From Bacteroidota bacterium (lineage in GTDB: Bacteria; Bacteroidota; Rhodothermia; Rhodothermales; Rubricoccaceae): DNA of 64,000 nt. Both the position numbers and the translations under genes were made by a program. The notes beneath the pieces are model-generated. The model worked only from the letters and a program-made list of their open reading frames with translations, was not told the DNA's origin and searched no databases. Position 1 is the first letter of the stretch; every line of letters begins with the position of its first letter. Of this stretch, positions 17,408 to 25,759 are shown in pieces. The stretch lies in assembly GCA_039821555.1 (NCBI GenBank), contig JBCBNX010000001.1, positions 606,615 through 670,614 of the forward strand. The letters run 5' to 3'.

Positions 17408-19453
17408 CTAGGCGGCCTCCGCCTCGCGCAGATGCGTGCACACCGCCCGGCTACACTCAACGAGCGCGTCGAGGCGGGTGCCAAAGTCCGGAGACGGGTG
17501 TGCTTGCGCCCCACGCATTAGGGCGTCGGCTTCCTCGTCAAGGCCGTGAGCAACCGCCTCCAGACGATCGAGCCCAACCATCCGCAGCGAAGGCCGGACT
17601 TTATGGGTGAGCAGGCGCACTGTTTCCCAGTCGGTAGCCTCGTGTGCCGCGCCAACGGCTGCGACAACTCGGTCCGTTTGGACGATGAACGTCTCTAAGA
17701 GGTGCTGGGCAAAGGCCTCGTCTCCCATGGTATGAACCTGAAGAAGGTCCAAATCGAGCGCAGCCAGCGTCTGCGATGGCGTTGGCAGCGCCTTGGGGGC
17801 GGCGTCCGTCGTCACCGTTGGATGATGAATGGCGGTTCGATTCTCGGAAGTGCTGACACCGGAGCGACCCGGCGTAACGGGGGGAGCGGTGCCCATCAGG
17901 TGCGCACGAAGGCGGGCTAGCAAGTGCTCGGGGACGAACGGCTTGCCGATGTAGTCGTCCATGCCAGCCGCGAAGACGGCATCGCGCTCTTCGGTCCCCG
18001 TGGCCGCCGTGAGCGCCAGAATCGGCAGGGTGCCCGTGGGGGGCGCCAACGAACGGATAGCGCGGGTCGCCTCTAGCCCGTCCAAAACTGGCATCTGAAT
18101 ATCCATGATGACCAGGTCAAGCGCGGGCCGACTGGTATCCTCCGCGCGAGCAACCGCCTCCGCGCCATCCTCGGCCATCTCCACAGACGCGCCCCAGCTA
18201 TGCAGGAGCCGCTCCACAAGCATGCGGTTGAGCGGGTGGTCGTCCACGACCATAATCCTGTAGCCGGCCAGTGCATCGGGCGATGCTTTCTCGACGACAG
18301 CGGCTGGCGTCGCGCGTACCGGGGCTTGCTTGTAATCGGCCGCCTCGTCGGTCGGGAAAGAGAGCCTGACCGTAAAGGTCGACCCCATGCCAAGCGCACT
18401 CACAAGCGTCACAGTCCCCCCTTGTTGTTCAACGATCTGCCTGACGATGGCAAGGCCTAGACCAGTTCGCCCGGCACTCGCCGCTGCTCTCACATGAGCC
18501 ATGGGGTCAAAGAGGCGAGCTTGCTGAAGGGGGTCGATTCCGATGCCTGTGTCTTTCACATCGAAGCAGCAGAACACCCGCCCGCCCTGGATCCGCTCCT
18601 GTCGGACACGTAAGGTGATCGCTCCCTCATGCGTGAACATGAAGGCGTTGTCGAGCAAGTTATCGAGGACTTGCTCGAGCCTCGTAGGGTCTCCGAGGAG
18701 GATGCGAGGCATGTCCTCAACCTCCGCCGTGAACGCCAGATCGCGAGCCTCCGCCTCGGAGGCGTACCGTGCGCGGACCGACTCTACGAGTGCATAAAGG
18801 TCGAACTGGTCGGTAGCGAACGTCGTCGCGCCGGTCTCGAGTCGGGAAAAGTCGAGGACATCGGTGAGCAAATCAAGCAGGTGATCGACGGAGCGTCGTA
18901 GCGCGTGAACTAGCTCTTCTTGCCCAGAATCGAGATCCGTCTCGGCAAGAAGGTGCGCCATCCCGACGACCGCGTTCATCGGGGTCTTGATCTCGTGGCT
19001 CATCGCCGAGACGAAATTGAGCCGGACCTGCTCCGCGTGCTCGGCGAGCTGCTCCGCCTGCAGTGTTGCCTCTGCAGCACGCGCACTTTCCGTCGCATCG
19101 TGGAAGTGCCACAGGCGTCCGCTACTAGTCCCATCGCGCTCGATTAGCTCCTCGTGCCTCAGCCGGAACGTGCGCCCGTCGGCAAGACTCAGGAGCACTC
19201 CATTCGTGCACGGTGCTTGTGCTGCGGTGACAGGTTGGATGGCTTCGAGTAGCAGAGTCGGCTGTGCAAACTGGGGAGCGATCCATTCGAACACATCGGC
19301 CAGCGTCCGCCGCCTAGCCTCACGTTCTGCCTCGTCACAGAGAAACGTCTCGCAGAACGAGGCACTCAGGGCGCACACCTCGCCCTCGGCACGTTCTAGC
19401 ACCGCGGGGTAGGGCAACACGCGGATGAGCACGTCAGTCGATGGGGTGGGCAT
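17408..19453 (-). CDS. Hybrid histidine kinase with receiver and Hpt domains
   Basis: 681 residues with no transmembrane helix, so likely cytosolic. Order: PAS-like sensor (about 10-120), HisKA with the phospho-His in SAMSHEIKTPMN (H153), HATPase with N box near LDNLLDNA (about 263-270), DTGIGI (about 301-306) and GLGLAI (331-336), a receiver domain with MVVDD (400s), phospho-Asp in DIQMPVLDG (D451) and K504, then an Hpt domain with the phospho-His in LTHKVRPSLRMVG (H617). So three relay stations are in one chain. No output regulator lies next to it; its final phosphoacceptor must be encoded elsewhere. Confidence 0.95.
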   Translation of the reverse strand: MPTPSTDVLIRVLPYPAVLERAEGEVCALSASFCETFLCDEAEREARRRTLADVFEWIAPQFAQPTLLLEAIQPVTAAQAPCTNGVLLSLADGRTFRLRHEELIERDGTSSGRLWHFHDATESARAAEATLQAEQLAEHAEQVRLNFVSAMSHEIKTPMNAVVGMAHLLAETDLDSGQEELVHALRRSVDHLLDLLTDVLDFSRLETGATTFATDQFDLYALVESVRARYASEAEARDLAFTAEVEDMPRILLGDPTRLEQVLDNLLDNAFMFTHEGAITLRVRQERIQGGRVFCCFDVKDTGIGIDPLQQARLFDPMAHVRAAASAGRTGLGLAIVRQIVEQQGGTVTLVSALGMGSTFTVRLSFPTDEAADYKQAPVRATPAAVVEKASPDALAGYRIMVVDDHPLNRMLVERLLHSWGASVEMAEDGAEAVARAEDTSRPALDLVIMDIQMPVLDGLEATRAIRSLAPPTGTLPILALTAATGTEERDAVFAAGMDDYIGKPFVPEHLLARLRAHLMGTAPPVTPGRSGVSTSENRTAIHHPTVTTDAAPKALPTPSQTLAALDLDLLQVHTMGDEAFAQHLLETFIVQTDRVVAAVGAAHEATDWETVRLLTHKVRPSLRMVGLDRLEAVAHGLDEEADALMRGAQAHPSPDFGTRLDALVECSRAVCTHLREAEAA

Positions 19454-20095
19454 CGTGGCGGGCTGGAGTCGTCGAGAAGATGGGAGCAGGGTAGTTCTGG
19501 CACAGCCGCCGAGGATTAGCGGGTGTATGACCCGAACGCGCAGCGAATCGTGGTAGATGCCAACGTAATGGCAAGACAGGCAAGCATTGCGCCAAGAAGC
19601 TACCGCGCTCGTCCGGGTAGAGTTGCTAGCCGTTCGGGATCCCCGCGGGCCGTTTTTGAATTTGGTGTGGCTTTGGGTCGCCGTTGTAACCTAGCAACTA
19701 GCACCCCTTCGAATCCTCAGCTGAATTCGGAACACAAATCCCTGTCGAGCCATTGCAGCCCTGATTCTGTCGCGCACAGCGGGATGTGGCAGTGCCCCAT
19801 CACATTAGGCAATGCATATCAGGCAATGCACACCAAGCAAGGCCTTCGCAGAGCTTCCAAACCGTGCGTTTACGCTCTGCTTCCGCACCGACGGTTTCCG
19901 CCAGCCACCCCACGTTGCCACCTGCTCCGCTGCTTTTATACCGACCATGCGCGTGAGCTTTCTGGTTCGGGCGCTGACACGGTCTCGGCTTGCACGCACG
20001 CATTCGCCGCTACATGCAACGCTGCAGGTCTATGACGCCCCACCGCGCGTTTTGACGCTCCTCTCTCCACCGTTTGCCCACCTATAACCACGCCG
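19454..20095. other. Intergenic region upstream of rpoD
   Basis: 642 bp between the divergently transcribed hybrid kinase and sigma factor genes. It must hold promoters for both. A 14-bp direct repeat (AGGCAATGCA core at 19807-19816 and 19821-19830) is visible. Short reading frames exist but lack any family pattern. No RNA gene was recognised. Confidence 0.5.
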
Positions 20096-20935
20096 ATGTA
20101 CGTGCCTCGCTCCCAGCGAATGCTGGACCAATACCTCCACGAGATCAGTCAAGTTTCGCTGCTTACACCTGACGAGGAGGTCGATCTAGCCCGCCGGATC
20201 AAGCAAGGCGATGAGATCGCGCTGCACAAGCTCGTGCGCGCCAACCTCCGCTTCGTGGTCTCGGTGGCGAAGAAGTACCAAGGGCAAGGGCTGAGCCTGG
20301 CTGATCTAATTTCAGAAGGCAACTACGGCCTCGTAAAGGCAGCCCGCCGCTTCGACGAGACACGCGGCTTCAAATTCATCTCCTACGCGGTGTGGTGGGT
20401 TCGCCAGTCTATCCTGAAGGCACTTAGCGACCACGCTCGTACGGTGCGCCTTCCCCAGAACCGCATTGGCACGCTCTCCAAGATGCGCAAGGCCAGCGAC
20501 CGGCTCGCCCAGAAGCACGGACGCCGTCCCAACATCGAGGAACTCGCCGACGAGTTGGAGATCAAGGAGACCAAGGTGCTCGAGGGCATGCAGCACGCCC
20601 GCCGCTCGCTCTCCGTCGATGCTCCGTTCTCGGACGACAACGGCAACTCGCTCCTTGACGTGCTGCCCGACGCCGAGCAGGAGGCTCCCGACGAAGAGCT
20701 GACCGCGGAGTCGGTCAAGATCGATGTGGAGCGCGTGCTCTCGATGCTCTCTCCTCGCGAGGCGGAGATCACTCGGCTCTACTTCGGCCTCGGCGCCGAG
20801 CGCCCGCAGACGCTTCAGGCCCTCGGCGAGCGGTTCGGCCTCACCCGTGAGCGCGTGCGTCAGATCAAGGAGAAGGCGTTGCGCAAGCTTCGCCAGAAGC
20901 GCTGCCGCGAGGAACTCGAGATGTACGTCGGCTAG
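20096..20935 (+). CDS. rpoD: RNA polymerase primary sigma factor (RpoD/SigA)
   Basis: 279 residues, the compact Bacteroidota/Rhodothermota form without region 1.1. Region 1.2/2 motifs LDQYLHEI, NLRFVVSVAKKY, GLVKAARRFD and FKFISYAVWWVRQSI are present, and region 4 ends with GLTRERVRQIKEKALRKLR. It directs core polymerase to most promoters. The ATG at 20096 gives MYVPRSQRMLDQYL. Acidic residues around 185-205 (DAEQEAPDEEL) form the usual region 3.2-4 linker. Confidence 0.97.
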   Translation: MYVPRSQRMLDQYLHEISQVSLLTPDEEVDLARRIKQGDEIALHKLVRANLRFVVSVAKKYQGQGLSLADLISEGNYGLVKAARRFDETRGFKFISYAVWWVRQSILKALSDHARTVRLPQNRIGTLSKMRKASDRLAQKHGRRPNIEELADELEIKETKVLEGMQHARRSLSVDAPFSDDNGNSLLDVLPDAEQEAPDEELTAESVKIDVERVLSMLSPREAEITRLYFGLGAERPQTLQALGERFGLTRERVRQIKEKALRKLRQKRCREELEMYVG

Positions 20936-20958
20936 GTCTCGCAGCTACACCAACTGAA

Positions 20959-20992
20959 AGCGGCCCGCCCCGATTGCTCGGAGCGGGCCGCT
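20959..20992 (+). terminator. Hairpin after rpoD
   Basis: A near-perfect 15-bp stem (AGCGGCCCGC... / ...GCGGGCCGCT with one mismatch) closes a 4-base loop, 23 bp after the rpoD stop. The following bases are not T-rich, so it may act as a weak or Rho-assisted terminator or an mRNA-stabilising hairpin. Confidence 0.55.
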
Positions 20993-21053
20993 CGCTTGGG
21001 GCCATAGGCGTCCTTCCTCCGTACGCCAGGCACCCGTTCAGAATGACTTTCGC

Positions 21054-21521
21054 CTAGCGTCGGGCGAGCATCTGCGAGGCCTCCGGGATCGGGCTGCGGG
21101 TCACCGTCACCAGTTGGCCGTGCTTCCAGGTGAGGCGGAGCGTTACAGACGCCTTGGCAAAGTGAACATGTGCGTAGGTGTACGTGCGATCGAGGCTCGC
21201 TGGAGCTGCGCCTACCGTTTCGTGAGACTGGTAACGTCCCGTCTCAGACGTGGTGGCGAGTGCGAAGCGAGAAAAGTCACCCACGGCACGGTCCGGTGAG
21301 TAGGCCTGCTCTGCCACCGCAACCGGATTCGTCCAGAGCATGGCAAGCACAACGTCGGTCTGGTCGAGCAAGGCTAGCGTCGAGGCTGCCGTGACCGAGG
21401 TCGGAAGTGCCTGGCTCCCGTCGAACGAGATGGAGGAGAGGGCGCTGGTTTGGGCCAGGGTGGCGGGGGCAAACAGGAGAGCAGCGATCAGAGCGACGGG
21501 GCGGAATGATTGGGCGGTCAT
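21054..21521 (-). CDS. Hypothetical secreted protein
   Basis: 155 residues with a typical signal peptide (about 1-23, ending ATLAQ). The rest is Ser/Thr/Ala-rich with short beta-like stretches (TYTYAHVHFAKASVTLRL, shown in part) and no recognised domain or cysteines. No T9SS tail. Product probably periplasmic or outer-membrane associated; function unknown. Confidence 0.65.
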   Translation of the reverse strand: MTAQSFRPVALIAALLFAPATLAQTSALSSISFDGSQALPTSVTAASTLALLDQTDVVLAMLWTNPVAVAEQAYSPDRAVGDFSRFALATTSETGRYQSHETVGAAPASLDRTYTYAHVHFAKASVTLRLTWKHGQLVTVTRSPIPEASQMLARR

Positions 21522-21563
21522 GAGAACGAGAGGTTGTGTGGTTGTGGATTCCTCTCACGCTAC

Positions 21564-21683
21564 GGCGACTATTCTGGCGAGTTGTCCATGTTGCGTCGCG
21601 CTACGTCAAGCGCGCGTCCGCAGGTGTCACCAGATGTCTCGATGCCCGTTCAGGTGTAATACCAAGTCGCCAGGATAGTCGCC
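21564..21683. repeat. 120-bp element with 21-bp imperfect terminal inverted repeats
   Basis: GGCGACTATTCTGGCGAGTTG at 21564-21584 is repeated inverted at 21663-21683 with two mismatches. The 78-bp interior shows no reading frame. The structure resembles a miniature inverted-repeat element or a long mRNA hairpin; no clear target-site duplication is seen. Confidence 0.55.
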
Positions 21684-21696
21684 CACCCCCACCTTT

Positions 21697-21763
21697 GTCA
21701 TCCCGGACTGGATCCGGGATCTATACGAGGTGCCGTATAGATCCCCGCCTTCGCAGGGATGAC
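21697..21763. repeat. REP-like palindromic element
   Basis: A 67-bp imperfect palindrome starting GTCATCCCGGACTGGATC and ending GCAGGGATGAC, with inner arms GATCTATACG / CGTATAGATC. Similar GTCATCCC-type palindromes are dispersed intergenic repeats in many bacteria. It would form a strong hairpin. Confidence 0.75.
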
Positions 21764-21834
21764 ACTCGGGTTCGGGTGACGCACCGTCCCAAAGAACTGG
21801 TAGAACACGTGTCCTCAGCCACGTCCCACTGCGC

Positions 21835-21963
21835 CTACGGAGCTAGCTCAGGCATGAGCGTCCAAAGCAGCAGCACCGTCGCCAAAAGTGCGACCAAGAA
21901 CGCGCCCATAGACTGGAGTAGCGAACCTTTGCGGGACGCACGCGATGATCGGGAGCGGGGCAT
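21835..21963 (-). CDS. Possible small single-pass membrane protein
   Basis: A 42-residue frame starting at ATG 21963: an Arg/Ser-rich basic N-terminus (MPRSRSSRASRKGS) followed by one strongly hydrophobic helix (about 19-37) and a short acidic tail. This positive-inside topology fits a small type II-like membrane protein. It lies 79 bp after lepB on the same strand. Too short for certainty; it may be spurious. Confidence 0.4.
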   Translation of the reverse strand: MPRSRSSRASRKGSLLQSMGAFLVALLATVLLLWTLMPELAP

Positions 21964-22042
21964 ACCTACGGGATAGCAGGCCTGGAAGCGACGGTTGATC
22001 GATGTTATCGGCAGGCCAGCGCAGCTCTTTACGGCAGCTCTC

Positions 22043-23140
22043 CTAGCGCACCCAGCGCCCGACGCGTCCCCACCGGATCCCCTCCGGACCCGTGGACACG
22101 TGGACAAACACCGCCTTACCAATGAGGTGATTGCTCGGCACGAAGCCCCAGACACGGCTGTCGCTCGACTGGTCTCGATTGTCACCTAGCACAAAGAAGT
22201 AGTCCTGCTCAAAAGTGTAGGTGAGCTGTACTTCGCCGTCTACTGAGAACGAACCGTCGGGCTGCCGTTCGACTACATGCGCCTCGTAGTCTTCAATGAT
22301 GGGCGCTAGATGAGCCCAAGTCTCGTCGTTGAGCAGGACGGTGGCTCCAGCTTTCGGCACCACGAGCGGCCCATAGGAGTCGAGCGTGAAGCCGCTGCCG
22401 AACGGATAAACACCACCACGGGCGCCCTGCGGCTGTCGCAGCAGTGTCACGGCAGCGACTGCCTCGGCTGCACGGAGCGCCTCGACCTGTCCCACGGTTG
22501 CGGCGATGCGGAAGCGGCCGCGCCCGAGCGCTTCGGGCGCGCTCGATAGGGACGGCGCTTCAAAGGTGCGTGCCCGCTCGTCTTCCAGTTCGACGATCCA
22601 GTCATACTGCAAAGCGCTCGGTTCCACAGCAAGCGTACCGTCGACGAGGACTTGCTTGTCCACGATGCGAATCGTGTCACCGGGTAAGCCGACGGCGCGC
22701 TTCACGAACGGCATGCGCTGGTCGATCGGTCCGGGCTGTCGTGGCTGGTTGAACACGACGACATCGCCGCGATGCACGGCGCGAAACCCGGGTAGACGCC
22801 AGCCAGGCAATTCGACGCCTTCTAGAATCCAGTCCGAGAAGGGAATACGGAGGGTTATCGGGAGGCGCGGGCCGTAGTGCACTTTGGACACCAGCACATG
22901 GTCGCCCGGCAGCAAGGTGCCCGCCATCGACGGAGTCGGGATGCGATAGGGCTCCAGCACGAACACGCGCAACAGCACCGCCACGAGCAACGCCAATAGG
23001 ATAAGGCGAACCCATCCACTACGTCCTCGCGATTCTCGCTTGAGCTCTAACTGGCCCCGTTCTGACTGGCCCCGTGGTATGTCCATGGAAGCGTCGGCTG
23101 GCCCTTTGGAAGCCGCGTCATCCGTCTCGGCGCTGCTCAC
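22043..23140 (-). CDS. lepB: Signal peptidase I (second of tandem pair)
   Basis: 365 residues. One transmembrane helix (about 43-60) precedes the catalytic Ser in RIPTPSMAGT (S71); the general-base Lys is in FVKRAVGLPGD (K147). Box E is the GDNRDQSSDSR / WGFVP segment. A ~100-residue insert between the Lys box and box E makes it longer than E. coli-type LepB minus its extra helix. It removes signal peptides of exported proteins at the periplasmic face. Its GTG start overlaps the stop of the preceding lepB by 4 bp; an ATG at 23086 is an alternative. Confidence 0.93.
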   Translation of the reverse strand: MSSAETDDAASKGPADASMDIPRGQSERGQLELKRESRGRSGWVRLILLALLVAVLLRVFVLEPYRIPTPSMAGTLLPGDHVLVSKVHYGPRLPITLRIPFSDWILEGVELPGWRLPGFRAVHRGDVVVFNQPRQPGPIDQRMPFVKRAVGLPGDTIRIVDKQVLVDGTLAVEPSALQYDWIVELEDERARTFEAPSLSSAPEALGRGRFRIAATVGQVEALRAAEAVAAVTLLRQPQGARGGVYPFGSGFTLDSYGPLVVPKAGATVLLNDETWAHLAPIIEDYEAHVVERQPDGSFSVDGEVQLTYTFEQDYFFVLGDNRDQSSDSRVWGFVPSNHLIGKAVFVHVSTGPEGIRWGRVGRWVR

Positions 23141-24309
23141 CGGACGGGTCGAAAGATGCGGGTCAAGCGCGGGAGGAAATAGCGCTCGGTGTCAAACGAG
23201 AGGAACACGAGCTTTACTTCGCCGATCACGTGGTCGTGAGGGACAAAGCCCCAGAAGCGGCTGTCCTCCGAGTTGTCTCGGTTGTCTCCGATCCCGAAGA
23301 AGTAGTCTTGCTCAAAGGTATACGTCCGCTGGACGGTACCGTCTACTTCCACGGTGCCATCGGCAAGGAGGCGCGCGGTGTGGCCTTCGAAGCGGTTGAT
23401 GACAGCTCGGTAGTAGGGCCACGTCTCGCGATTCAGCGGGACGGTAGCGCCAGCCTTCGGGATGCCCAGCGGCGGCATGTTGTCGCGGTTGACGCCCGCA
23501 GCCCCTCGCTGCGCCCGGGTCAGTGGGAAAATAGACTCGCTTCGGTCGTCTGGAGCCACGAGTGGTACGACGGCTTCGACGGCAGGCAGCGCTTCTAGCG
23601 CATCAACTTCGTCGCGCGATCCGTTCACGCCGAACGTGGAATCGGTGCGCGCCTGGCCATAGAGTTGTTCCAACACAAACGGCTCCACCAGTTCAAGGTC
23701 GAAGTCGTCCAGCGTGGCCGCCCCAACACGCGCCCCTGGGGCGAGTTCGACGAGCCAGTTCTGCTGCTGCCCCCCTTCCAGCGCATAGGCCTCCCCGTTG
23801 ACATAGACCTGCTTGTCGACCACGGCGATGGTGTCGCCGGGCAGTCCGAGGACGCGCTTCACGTACGGGTGGCGACGCTCGATGGGCGTGCCGGCAGGCG
23901 TACCGAAACGCGGATCGTCCGTGGAGCTGGGCGGGTAGTTGAACACGACGATGTCGCCGCGCTCGACGGCGCCCAACCCGGGCAGGCGGGTCTGCGGAAA
24001 CTCGATCCCCGGCAGATAGATGTTCGTGAACGGGATCCCGATAGTATTGGGCGTACGTGCGCCGTACCCAATCTTCGAGACGATAAGAAAGTCGCCGACG
24101 AGCAGCGAGTCCTCCATCGAGGGCGTCGGGATGCGGAACGGCGTGAAAAAGAACGTCCGGATGAAGAGGATGACCGCGATGGCGATCACATAGAAGCGAA
24201 CGGTTTCGCGCCAGCCCTCTTGCTTCTTCTTTGCTGCGGGCGACGAAGCGTCGGCCTTCTTGCCACGGCGGGCACGCTTCGATCTGGAGGAGCGGGTCTT
24301 CGTAGCCAA
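23137..24309 (-). CDS. lepB: Signal peptidase I (first of tandem pair)
   Basis: 390 residues with a long Lys/Arg/Ser-rich cytosolic N-terminus (about 1-36), one transmembrane helix (about 37-55), the catalytic Ser in RIPTPSMEDS (S64), the Lys in YVKRVLGLPGD (K151) and box E GDNRDNSEDSR. The insert between Lys box and box E is about 100 residues. The only plausible start is a TTG at 24309. Its stop overlaps the next lepB start by 4 bp, so the two paralogues are translationally coupled. Confidence 0.92.
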   Translation of the reverse strand: MATKTRSSRSKRARRGKKADASSPAAKKKQEGWRETVRFYVIAIAVILFIRTFFFTPFRIPTPSMEDSLLVGDFLIVSKIGYGARTPNTIGIPFTNIYLPGIEFPQTRLPGLGAVERGDIVVFNYPPSSTDDPRFGTPAGTPIERRHPYVKRVLGLPGDTIAVVDKQVYVNGEAYALEGGQQQNWLVELAPGARVGAATLDDFDLELVEPFVLEQLYGQARTDSTFGVNGSRDEVDALEALPAVEAVVPLVAPDDRSESIFPLTRAQRGAAGVNRDNMPPLGIPKAGATVPLNRETWPYYRAVINRFEGHTARLLADGTVEVDGTVQRTYTFEQDYFFGIGDNRDNSEDSRFWGFVPHDHVIGEVKLVFLSFDTERYFLPRLTRIFRPVR

Positions 24310-24423
24310 AACGGGAGCAGTAGGGCGAGGGGGCGCAGTGGCGATGAAAGTACGGGTAACGTCTAAGCAGCGCCCATCGTATTCCGCCGAGTTGTCGCTT
24401 CTTGCAGAAGCCTCACGGGCTGC

Positions 24424-25278
24424 TTACTGACCGCGCTGGGCTTCGAGTGCCTTCGCTTCCTCCCAATGCCGATCCATCTCTTCGAGCGACGCATCCTGAA
24501 GAGTCTGCCCGACCTCCAATAGACGCGCCTCGATATGGCGGAAGCGACGGGAAAACTTTCGGACGGTCGCACGCAGGGCATTTTCTGGGGCGACTCCGAT
24601 GAACCGGCCGTAGTTGACGAGCGCAAAGAGCACGTCGCCGAACTCGTCTTCGAGAGCACCCGGGTCCTTTGCGTCCAGTGCTCTCAGTTCGCCGATCTCC
24701 TCCTCGACCTTCGCCCAGGCCCCGGACGCCTCCGGAAAGTCGAAGCCGACGGCTGCCACTTTTTCTTGAACCCGCTCCGCGCGCAACAACGCGGGGAGGG
24801 CCTCGGGGACCCCATCGAGCACGCTTTGCCGTGCCGGTTTACCCCCTGTGTGCTTCGCATCAGCGGCACGCTCAGCCTGCTTGATCGCCTCCCACGTCTT
24901 CACCACCTCGCCGGTTGAGTTGACCACCGTCTGGCCGAACACGTGCGGATGGCGCCGCACGAGCTTCTCCATCTCGGCTTGCATCACGTCTTGAAGCGTG
25001 AAGTGCCCCTCTGTCTCGGCAATGTGCGTGTGGAAGAGCACGTGTAGGAAGAGGTCGCCAAGCTCCTTTTTGATCTCGTCCGTGTCGCCTTCGTCGATGG
25101 CGTCGACGAGCTCGTACGTCTCCTCGATCGTGAGATGCTTGACGGAGTCGTTCGTCTGGACGCGGTCCCAGGGGCAGTCACGCCGAAGCCGCCGTACGAT
25201 GGCGACGAAGTCTTCGAAGGTGCGTGCGTGAGCCGCCGCACGGTCGTCGTCGGTGAGGCCGAGGTTTAGGGTATCCAC
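24424..25278 (-). CDS. mazG: Nucleoside triphosphate pyrophosphohydrolase MazG
   Basis: 284 residues from a GTG at 25278. Two MazG helical domains are seen; the first carries the metal-binding EETYELVDA and ELGDLFLHV, the second EEEIGELRAL and DEFGDVLFAL. CPWDRVQT is the typical N-terminal signature. It hydrolyses noncanonical or surplus NTPs to NMP and pyrophosphate, limiting mutagenesis and ppGpp-linked stress. It is near the lepB pair, 115 bp upstream of the first lepB. Confidence 0.95.
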   Translation of the reverse strand: MDTLNLGLTDDDRAAAHARTFEDFVAIVRRLRRDCPWDRVQTNDSVKHLTIEETYELVDAIDEGDTDEIKKELGDLFLHVLFHTHIAETEGHFTLQDVMQAEMEKLVRRHPHVFGQTVVNSTGEVVKTWEAIKQAERAADAKHTGGKPARQSVLDGVPEALPALLRAERVQEKVAAVGFDFPEASGAWAKVEEEIGELRALDAKDPGALEDEFGDVLFALVNYGRFIGVAPENALRATVRKFSRRFRHIEARLLEVGQTLQDASLEEMDRHWEEAKALEAQRGQ

Positions 25279-25345
25279 GTGAGCGCAGGAAAGTAGTAGA
25301 GTGCGCCCTCCCTATCCCCCATCCCCTGCCCCCTGTTCCCTCGAA

Positions 25346-25759
25346 TCACAACCAGATCACCCCCAGCCCCAGCGCTACGCCAACGGCGTCGGCTGCGAGG
25401 TCGCGCCAGGAGAAAAGCGGATTGCGTGCGCGGCGGCTGTCGGCGACTTCCTTGAGCAGCCCCACGGCAAGCGCTCCCGACGCCGCCAATGGCCATGCTT
25501 GGCCTTCGGTAGCCTCAAGCTTGTTCACGAGGACGTACTGTCCGGAGAGCGTGAGCAGGAAGCTAGCGCCTGCGTGCAGCGCCTTGTCGCGACCGAGCCA
25601 CGGATCCACTTGGCGGACGACGACCACCGAGTCATCGATAGCCGTCAACGCCGGGGACTCTGGCAGCCCCCAGGCTTCGTAGCGGGGCGCCACGGCCGCC
25701 GAGTCTTGCGCCTGCACCGAGGCAGACATCAGCAGGAATAAGGCAAGACCGGCGCGCAT
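25346..25759 (-). CDS. YfiM/DUF2279-like exported protein
   Basis: 137 residues with a signal peptide (about 1-17, MRAGLALFLLMSASVQAQ). The family pattern RDKALHAGASFLLTL, followed by a hydrophobic segment and KEVADSRRARNPLFSWRDLAAD and a final hydrophobic helix, is the DUF2279 pattern seen in outer-membrane-associated or periplasmic lipoprotein-like proteins. No lipobox Cys is present. The ATG at 25759 overlaps the transporter stop by one base, so it is translationally coupled to it. Function unknown. Confidence 0.75.
   Translation of the reverse strand: MRAGLALFLLMSASVQAQDSAAVAPRYEAWGLPESPALTAIDDSVVVVRQVDPWLGRDKALHAGASFLLTLSGQYVLVNKLEATEGQAWPLAASGALAVGLLKEVADSRRARNPLFSWRDLAADAVGVALGLGVIWL

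Larger units (their letters stand above)
21522..21834. other. Non-coding patch with inverted repeats
   Basis: 313 bp between the secreted-protein gene and the small membrane ORF. It holds a ~120-bp element with 21-bp inverted ends and a 67-bp palindromic repeat side by side, described separately. No gene was seen. Confidence 0.6.

Noticed and set aside
19812..20087. 91-residue plus-strand frame just before rpoD
   Set aside because: Arg/Ser/Thr-rich with no domain pattern, overlapping the expected promoter region of rpoD.
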